From contig JAEZST010000021.1 of NCBI GenBank assembly GCA_023443865.1, positions 1 to 64,000 on the forward strand: a stretch of DNA of 64,000 nt, read 5' to 3'. The stretch comes from Spirochaetota bacterium. GTDB taxonomy: Bacteria; Spirochaetota; Spirochaetia; Treponematales; Treponemataceae. Within the stretch, counting starts at the first letter, position 1, and each line of letters begins with the position of its first letter. A model generated the notes under the pieces. It saw nothing but the letters and a program-made list of their open reading frames with translations. It was not told the DNA's origin and ran no database searches. This document shows positions 59,047 to 64,000 of the stretch, in pieces. A program made the position numbers and the translations under genes.

Positions 59047-60272
59047 TCCGTCTCCAGAATCCGCGAGACCGCGCGGTGGGCGGTGACGAAACACCCCGTC
59101 AGGAGGAAGCCCCCGGTGGGCGCGTCCCAATCGAGCATTTCCCCGGCGCAGTATACCCGAGGATACTTATTGAGCATGAAGTATTCGTTCAATTCCCCGA
59201 ATTCCACGCCGCCCGAAACCGATATGGCCTCTTCCAGGGGGCGGGGTTTCCGGCAGGGGAGGGGGAGGGCCTTAAGTAGCGTCGGGTTATCCATGATTAT
59301 TTTGTACGCTTCACCGCCAAGCGCCCGGCGAAGCAGGATTCCCCGGGCCGGCGAAAGGCGAAGCCTCTTTTTCAAATAGGTAGACGCGCTCGCCTTTCCC
59401 CGATCGCCGCTGAGCCGTCGAAGGATATCCTTTGCTTCCAGGTCCGGGTAGAGATCAATAATGAGGTCGGCGCCGCCCTCGCCGCCGCTTCGGCCTTCCA
59501 GGGAGCGGACCAGGGCCGACGCGTGGGCGTAAACGGGAGCGCCCTCAATGCCCCACGGGGTGAGCATGATATCGCCCCGAACCGTTTTGCCCGCGTAGGC
59601 GAGCGCGAGGTTTTTTACCGGAACGCGCCCTCCCGTTTCGCCTTCGCCAAGGGCGGTCTCAAAACCGCAATTGGCGGGCCTGAACGGGGCGAGCCGTATC
59701 CCTGCCTCGCGAAAGGCCTTCGCCCACAGGCCGTTCGAGCCGGTGAGCGGCCAACTGGCGCCGCCCAGGGCAAGGAGGGCGGGAAGGCCGGCGACGACTG
59801 TTTCCGAATCGGCCTGACCGGTGAGTATTGGCCCCTCTGGCGTGAATCCGGAAAACCGGTACCCGAAGCGGAAGGAGACGAGGCCGGAGTCGCGCAGAAA
59901 ACGCAACAAACCCTCGATAAGCGTCGAGCCATCGCCGTCCTTCGTGAGGATTTTTCCTCCCGATCCCCTGAATGTTCGCGCTCCGAGGGCCTCGGCCCAT
60001 TCGATAACCCGGTCGGGCGGATAGTCTTCGAGCAGGGAGCGAAAGCGGCGGGACTCGTCGCCGTAGCGTTGGGCGAATTCAGCCAGGGGTAAGGCATTGG
60101 CGATATTCAGGCCGCTTGAGCCCGCGAGACGCAGCTTGAGGGCCGCCTCGCCGCGTTGATCGTAAATTTCGACGCGCCTTCCGGCTCGGACGAGTTCCGC
60201 CGCGGCGAATAAGCCGGCGGCTCCGGCGCCGATTATCGATACGGCTGCCTCTTTCGGGCGTACGCTTTCCAC
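59043..60272 (-). CDS. BaiN/HI0933-like NAD(P)/FAD oxidoreductase
   Basis: I chose the GTG at 60272, which begins a 409-residue protein of the right length, because no ATG lies before the FAD motif. The motif is SIIGAGAAGLFAAAELVRAGRRVEIYDQ, followed by KLRLAGSSGLNIAN. The end, VYCAGEMLDWDAPTGGFLLTGCF, closes the FAD domain. This is the HI0933/YhiN family; its member BaiN reduces bile-acid intermediates, and most others are of unknown role. A long open frame upstream to 61622 is on the antisense strand of pgk and is not part of it. Confidence 0.85.
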   Translation of the reverse strand: MESVRPKEAAVSIIGAGAAGLFAAAELVRAGRRVEIYDQRGEAALKLRLAGSSGLNIANALPLAEFAQRYGDESRRFRSLLEDYPPDRVIEWAEALGARTFRGSGGKILTKDGDGSTLIEGLLRFLRDSGLVSFRFGYRFSGFTPEGPILTGQADSETVVAGLPALLALGGASWPLTGSNGLWAKAFREAGIRLAPFRPANCGFETALGEGETGGRVPVKNLALAYAGKTVRGDIMLTPWGIEGAPVYAHASALVRSLEGRSGGEGGADLIIDLYPDLEAKDILRRLSGDRGKASASTYLKKRLRLSPARGILLRRALGGEAYKIIMDNPTLLKALPLPCRKPRPLEEAISVSGGVEFGELNEYFMLNKYPRVYCAGEMLDWDAPTGGFLLTGCFVTAHRAVSRILETE

Positions 60273-60344
60273 GCGGGGATCATAGGCGCGCCGTATGGCT
60301 CTGTCAAGCGGAACCGGTCGGCCGGATATCGCGTCGAGCCGGTA

Positions 60345-60374
60345 TTTACAAAGGGGATAGCTAATTGGTATATT
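60345..60374 (+). promoter_or_regulatory. Likely pgk promoter
   Basis: TTTACA at 60345-60350 and TATATT at 60369-60374 are separated by 18 bases. The start codon of pgk lies 70 bases further on. Confidence 0.5.
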
Positions 60375-60443
60375 TTTTATAGATTGAATATCCGTGGAAA
60401 AACCATATTCCGCTCGATAATTGCAAGAATTCAGGAGGAATCC

Positions 60444-61703
60444 ATGATCAAGACCGTTAAAGACGTAGACCTTAAGGGCAAGCGCATCGTTATGCGCGTC
60501 GATTTCAACGTGCCGATGAAGGACGGGGTTGTCCAGGACGACACCCGCATCATGGCGGCGCTCCCCACCATCAAGTACGTGCTCGAATCGGGCGCGGCTT
60601 CGCTCGTGCTCATGAGCCACCTCGGCGATCCCTCCAAGGACGCCAAGAAAGCCCAGGAAAAGGCCGAGAAGGACGGAAAGCCATTTGATCTCGATAAATA
60701 CATCGCCGGCAAGCACCGCATGAAGCCCGTCGCCGATTACCTCGCCGCGAAACTGGGCAAGACCGTCGCCTTCGCCGATTCCTGTTTCGGCGCGAAGGCC
60801 GCCGTCGAGGCGCTTCCCGCAGGCGGCGTGCTCATGCTCGAGAATACCCGCTTCCACAAGGAAGAGACCGCCAAGGACGAGGCGACCCAGGAAATTCTCG
60901 CCAAGGAATTGGCCACGTACGGCGAGATCTACGTGAACGACGCGTTCGGAACCGCGCACCGCGCCCACGCCTCCACCGCCACCATCGCGAAATTCGTGAA
61001 GGTCAAGGTCGGCGGCTTCCTCATGGAAAAAGAGGTTAAGTACCTTGAGCCCATGGTCACCACTCCCCCGAAACCCATGGTCGCCATCATCGGCGGCGCC
61101 AAGGTATCCTCGAAAATCGCCGTGCTCGAAAGCCTTCTCAAGAACGCTTCCGCCCTCATCATCGGCGGCGGCATGGCCTATACCTTCCTCAAGGCCCAGG
61201 GACACACCATCGGAAAGTCGCTCGTGGAAGACGACTTCATCGATACCGCCAAGAAACTCCTCGCGTCGGCCTCCGCCAAGGGCGTGAAGATCATCCTTCC
61301 CGTGGACCACGTGACCGCCGATTCCTTCTCCCCCGACGCCAAGCCCGTCGCCGTGGACGCCCTGGATATCCCCGACGGCTACATGGGCATGGACGTGGGC
61401 CCGAAGACGGTCGCTATCTACAAGGAGACGATCCTCGCCTCGAAGTCCATCGTATGGAACGGCCCGGTTGGCGTGTTCGAGTTCGACTCCTTCGCCAAGG
61501 GCACCGAGCAGGTCGCCCGCCTTGTCGCCGAGGCCACCGGCAAGGGCGCGGTCAGCGTCGTGGGCGGCGGCGACTCCGTCGCGGCGGTGAACAAGTTCAA
61601 GCTCGCCGACAAGATGAGCCACGTTTCCACCGGCGGCGGCGCCTCCCTCGAGTTCCTCGAAGGCAAGACCCTTCCGGGTATCGCGGTTCTCGAAACGAAG
61701 TAA
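60444..61703 (+). CDS. pgk: Phosphoglycerate kinase
   Basis: The ATG at 60444 follows AGGAGG and gives 419 residues. The start KRIVMRVDFNVPMKDG is typical, as are MSHLGDPS, ENTRFHKEE, an ATP loop region with GGAKVSSKIAVLESLL, and the late VVGGGDSVAAV. The enzyme makes ATP from 1,3-bisphosphoglycerate in glycolysis. Codon use is as biased as that of gap. It has its own promoter and terminator. Confidence 0.98.
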   Translation: MIKTVKDVDLKGKRIVMRVDFNVPMKDGVVQDDTRIMAALPTIKYVLESGAASLVLMSHLGDPSKDAKKAQEKAEKDGKPFDLDKYIAGKHRMKPVADYLAAKLGKTVAFADSCFGAKAAVEALPAGGVLMLENTRFHKEETAKDEATQEILAKELATYGEIYVNDAFGTAHRAHASTATIAKFVKVKVGGFLMEKEVKYLEPMVTTPPKPMVAIIGGAKVSSKIAVLESLLKNASALIIGGGMAYTFLKAQGHTIGKSLVEDDFIDTAKKLLASASAKGVKIILPVDHVTADSFSPDAKPVAVDALDIPDGYMGMDVGPKTVAIYKETILASKSIVWNGPVGVFEFDSFAKGTEQVARLVAEATGKGAVSVVGGGDSVAAVNKFKLADKMSHVSTGGGASLEFLEGKTLPGIAVLETK

Positions 61704-61763
61704 TTACTGCATCTCCGGGGTTTGCTGGCCCGCGGAGGATGTACTCTACGATGTTTAAAAATA

Positions 61764-61806
61764 ACGGTCCGGTTCGAGCTTGACAGATCGAACCGGACCG
61801 TTTTTT
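61764..61806 (+). terminator. Rho-independent terminator after pgk
   Basis: ACGGTCCGGTTCGA and TCGAACCGGACCGT form a perfect 14-base stem followed by TTTTTT. Confidence 0.92.
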
Positions 61807-61867
61807 ATTCCGCCACCTTGAGGCCTTCGGTGGCATTTATTCCGGGAGGGCGTGTTACAGTATTCAT

Positions 61868-63070
61868 ATGGATAAAAAAGCTCCGGCCAACACCGACCCC
61901 TTTATCGCCCGTATGGATTCCGGCATTTCCCGTCTTGCCCGGCGGGCTTTTTCCGTCGCCCGCCGCTGGCCCCGGTCCCTACCAGCCTTTGCTCGCATCG
62001 CGCTCCATCAGGGGCGCGCAGCCCGTTCCCGCTCTTTGAATCGCGCTCAGGGCATACCGGTTCCCGCCTTCATGATTGTCAGCGTAACCAGAAAATGCAA
62101 CCTACACTGCGCTGGCTGCTATTCCCGGGCAACGGAGGCGCGGGAACGGAGCGAGGGCCGCCCTGCCGAACTGGATTTTGAGCGTCTTTCTTCGGTGATC
62201 GGCGAGGGGTCTTCCCTGGGCGTCTCCTTCATGCTGCTTGCGGGCGGCGAGCCCTTCGTCCGCGTCCGTGAACTTATAGCCCTGGCCCGCGCCAATCTCT
62301 CAGTCGTTTTTCCCGTTTTCACCAACGGTACCCTGATGGACGACGAGGCCGTGCGGCTGCTCTCCCGTACCCGCAACCTGGTTCCCATTCTGAGCGTGGA
62401 AGGCCGCCGCGATTCCACCGATGGCCGCCGCGGCGGGGGCGTGTATGAAGCGGCCCTGCGCCGTATGGAAGCCCTTCGCCGGGCGGGCGTTTTTTTCGGC
62501 GTATCCTTTACGGTCATGAAGGCCAACGCGGCGGAACTTGTTTCCCGCGACTTTCTTACGGAACTTTTTGAATCCGGGGCAGGGGTGTTTTTTTATAATG
62601 AGTACACCCCCGTCGCCGAGGGTACCGAAGGCTTTTGCATAAGCGCCGAAGAACGCTCAGCCCTGCTCGCGGACCTGGAGGTTCTCCGGCATGAGTTCCC
62701 CGCGATCTTTCTCGCCTTTCCCGGCGACGAAGACAAGTACGGCGGCTGCCTCTCCGCTTCCCGGGGCTTCGTCCACGTCGCGCCCGACGGTCGGCTTGAG
62801 GCTTGCCCCTTCGCGCCCTTCGGCGACTCGTCCGCCCGGGACATGCCTCTCGCGGAGGCGCTCCGGTCGCCCCTTTTGGCGGCGATCCGCGAACACCACG
62901 ACGAGCTTGCGGAAACCGCCGGGGGCTGCGCCCTCTGGAACCGGCGCGATTGGGCGGAAGGTCTCGTGGCGCTCGGATCAGGACGCGAGCCGGGCGATAC
63001 CGCCGATGCGGCAGACTCGTTCGGCGTCGATTCGCGCGCGTTTGAGACCGTTGCCGAGCCGGTTACATAA
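61868..63070 (+). CDS. Radical SAM protein with SPASM-like tail
   Basis: This 400-residue protein has the radical SAM cluster motif CNLHCAGC with Cys77, Cys81 and Cys84. LLAGGEPF follows near 120 as the SAM-binding GGE motif. A C-terminal part has further cysteines in GGCLSASRGF, LEACPFAP and GGCALWN, which suggest a twitch or SPASM domain with another cluster. The first 65 residues are a positively charged extension before the barrel. Radical SAM/SPASM proteins modify peptides, heme precursors or sugars. No precursor peptide gene is visible next to it. Its end overlaps the convergent oleate hydratase gene by eight bases. Confidence 0.88.
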   Translation: MDKKAPANTDPFIARMDSGISRLARRAFSVARRWPRSLPAFARIALHQGRAARSRSLNRAQGIPVPAFMIVSVTRKCNLHCAGCYSRATEARERSEGRPAELDFERLSSVIGEGSSLGVSFMLLAGGEPFVRVRELIALARANLSVVFPVFTNGTLMDDEAVRLLSRTRNLVPILSVEGRRDSTDGRRGGGVYEAALRRMEALRRAGVFFGVSFTVMKANAAELVSRDFLTELFESGAGVFFYNEYTPVAEGTEGFCISAEERSALLADLEVLRHEFPAIFLAFPGDEDKYGGCLSASRGFVHVAPDGRLEACPFAPFGDSSARDMPLAEALRSPLLAAIREHHDELAETAGGCALWNRRDWAEGLVALGSGREPGDTADAADSFGVDSRAFETVAEPVT

Positions 63071-64000
63071 TCCCGTAGCGCTCGAGCACTTCCTCGATCA
63101 CCGTTCCCTTCACCTTCTTCAGCGCCACCTTTTTCGCGAGGTTCGCGGGGAAGGGGAGCTTTTTGTCCGCGGGTTTCGCGCCGTCCATCATGCGGACAGT
63201 GGAAGAAAGCAGAGTGCGCACGTCGTAGACCGACGCGAAGGGTTCCGGCACGCCCCGGTCAACGTCGAGGAGCGTGTACACCGCTTCCATGGCGGTGCGC
63301 ACGGAATACTCGGTGGTGAACACCGTGTCCCGGCCCGTGTCGGCGAACTGGCCCAGGAACGCGAGGTTCACTGAACCCTCGGGCACGACTTTGGGCCGGT
63401 CTCCCGCCGCGCGGGGCATGAAAAACGCCGTGATGTAGGGCATCATGACCGGCACGCAGCGCGCGGAGTTCTCTGCCAAGTCCGGAATCAACTCCACGGG
63501 TACTCCCATATGGTAGAGCCACTCCATGGTGATTTCCTTCCCCGTACAGTCCTTCATCGCCTTTTTCACGTAATCGCCGCTCACGTCGGAAAAGAGCCCG
63601 TACACCCACACCACGAGCTGGTCCGGCTTTTGCGCCTTGAAATGGGGCTGCCGGTTCAGCGTCCAGCTCAGGAGCCAGGCCGAGTCCTTCGCCGAAACGA
63701 TGCCCCCGGTAACTACCTTGCCGGAGAAAGGGTCGCGCTTGCAGATTTTCTCGATATAGGGCGGGATACGGTCGTCCAGCGTGGTGACCGTCGCGGACTC
63801 CCATTTGGTGGCCTCGATGTTCGAGCAGAACTTTTCGGGGTTGCCGAAGGCTCCGTCCTGTCGCGCGAGGTTCCGCCACAGCTCCCAGGCGCCGCCGGGA
63901 CCGCGGTTGATCGTCGCGGGGGTGTCCTGGTCGCCCATGCTGGAGTTTTCCGTACAGCTTCCGTTGGTCACGAACACGAGGTCGTCCTCTATCAGGTCGA
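63063..64000 (-). CDS. Oleate hydratase, partial (3' part)
   Basis: The gene runs off the right edge. The visible 312 residues include LVFVTNGSCTENSSMGD, WLYHMGVPVE and VNLAFLGQFA. These are conserved in the myosin-cross-reactive antigen family, whose members add water to the double bond of oleate with the help of FAD. The FAD-binding start lies outside the window. In other bacteria this enzyme detoxifies unsaturated fatty acids at the membrane. It may act with the acyl-CoA synthetase 5 kb away. Confidence 0.92.
   Translation of the reverse strand, partial: DLIEDDLVFVTNGSCTENSSMGDQDTPATINRGPGGAWELWRNLARQDGAFGNPEKFCSNIEATKWESATVTTLDDRIPPYIEKICKRDPFSGKVVTGGIVSAKDSAWLLSWTLNRQPHFKAQKPDQLVVWVYGLFSDVSGDYVKKAMKDCTGKEITMEWLYHMGVPVELIPDLAENSARCVPVMMPYITAFFMPRAAGDRPKVVPEGSVNLAFLGQFADTGRDTVFTTEYSVRTAMEAVYTLLDVDRGVPEPFASVYDVRTLLSSTVRMMDGAKPADKKLPFPANLAKKVALKKVKGTVIEEVLERYGIM

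Noticed and set aside
60273..61622. In-frame extension of the BaiN-like gene far upstream.
   Set aside because: The extension is the antisense strand of pgk. The family length of about 400 residues is reached with the GTG at 60272.
1..64000. CRISPR arrays, prophage genes and replication origin.
   Set aside because: No regularly spaced repeats, no phage structural genes and no dnaA-box cluster were seen. The only mobile trace is the IS30 fragment, beside the toxin-antitoxin pair and the small dispersed repeats.

Overview
This 64 kb window looks like a chromosomal segment of a spirochaete, probably a fermentative, plant-polysaccharide-degrading member of the Spirochaetales/Treponema group. That assignment is an inference. 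It rests on many lipoprotein-type and FASGKKE-type signal peptides, a cytoplasmic LacI-like sensor fused to a signalling module, a rubredoxin followed by yajC-secD-secF, and a diverged [FeFe]-hydrogenase-like gene beside HATPase and DRTGG genes. Most of the window is GC-rich. The first 4.7 kb, the gene at 6.8-7.7 kb and the gene at 53.2-54.1 kb are clearly AT-richer and look acquired or fast-evolving.

Region 1 (1-4.7 kb) is an AT-rich accessory stretch. It opens with a frameshifted IS30-type transposase remnant. Five same-strand single genes follow: a START-like protein, a ferredoxin-nitroreductase fusion, a methyltransferase, a polysaccharide-lyase-like lipoprotein and a metallo-beta-lactamase-fold hydrolase. 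Region 2 (4.7-29.2 kb) is dominated by carbohydrate functions. It has two esterases, a LacI-like/MCP fusion that may couple sugar sensing to motility, a Gfo/Idh/MocA dehydrogenase, a large GH9 enzyme and a GH5 enzyme facing each other, and a GH105-type hydrolase. Among these lie an ABC-2 export operon, an AbrB-Doc toxin-antitoxin pair, an AraC gene broken by one TAG codon, and small metabolic genes. A GC-rich palindromic repeat recurs between genes four times (10.5, 18.2, 26.1 and 29.3 kb).

Region 3 (29.4-35.3 kb) carries tRNA-Asn and then a minus-strand series. It includes a probable sensory [FeFe]-hydrogenase operon (DRTGG protein, HATPase, hydrogenase-like protein, 5-formyl-THF cyclo-ligase), followed by aroC and trpS. 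Region 4 (35.3-43.5 kb) is an envelope block: VWA protein, TPR lipoproteins, OmpA-like protein, LysM lytic transglycosylase and a small membrane protein.

Region 5 (43.5-53.1 kb) is housekeeping: rubredoxin, yajC-secD-secF, ispH, valS, a small (p)ppGpp-hydrolase-like HD protein, and gap behind a strong promoter with a perfect inverted repeat in its spacer. Region 6 (53.1-64 kb) has an orphan lipoprotein and a pair of Hsp20 genes behind a consensus sigma-54 promoter with an upstream dyad. It continues with a thioredoxin-reductase-like flavoprotein, an acyl-CoA synthetase, a pseudouridine synthase, a BaiN-like flavoprotein, pgk, a radical SAM protein and the 3' part of an oleate hydratase gene that runs off the end.

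The items I consider most worth following are the hydrogenase-like signalling operon, the sigma-54/Hsp20 unit, the LacI-like/MCP fusion, the dispersed repeat and the gap operator.
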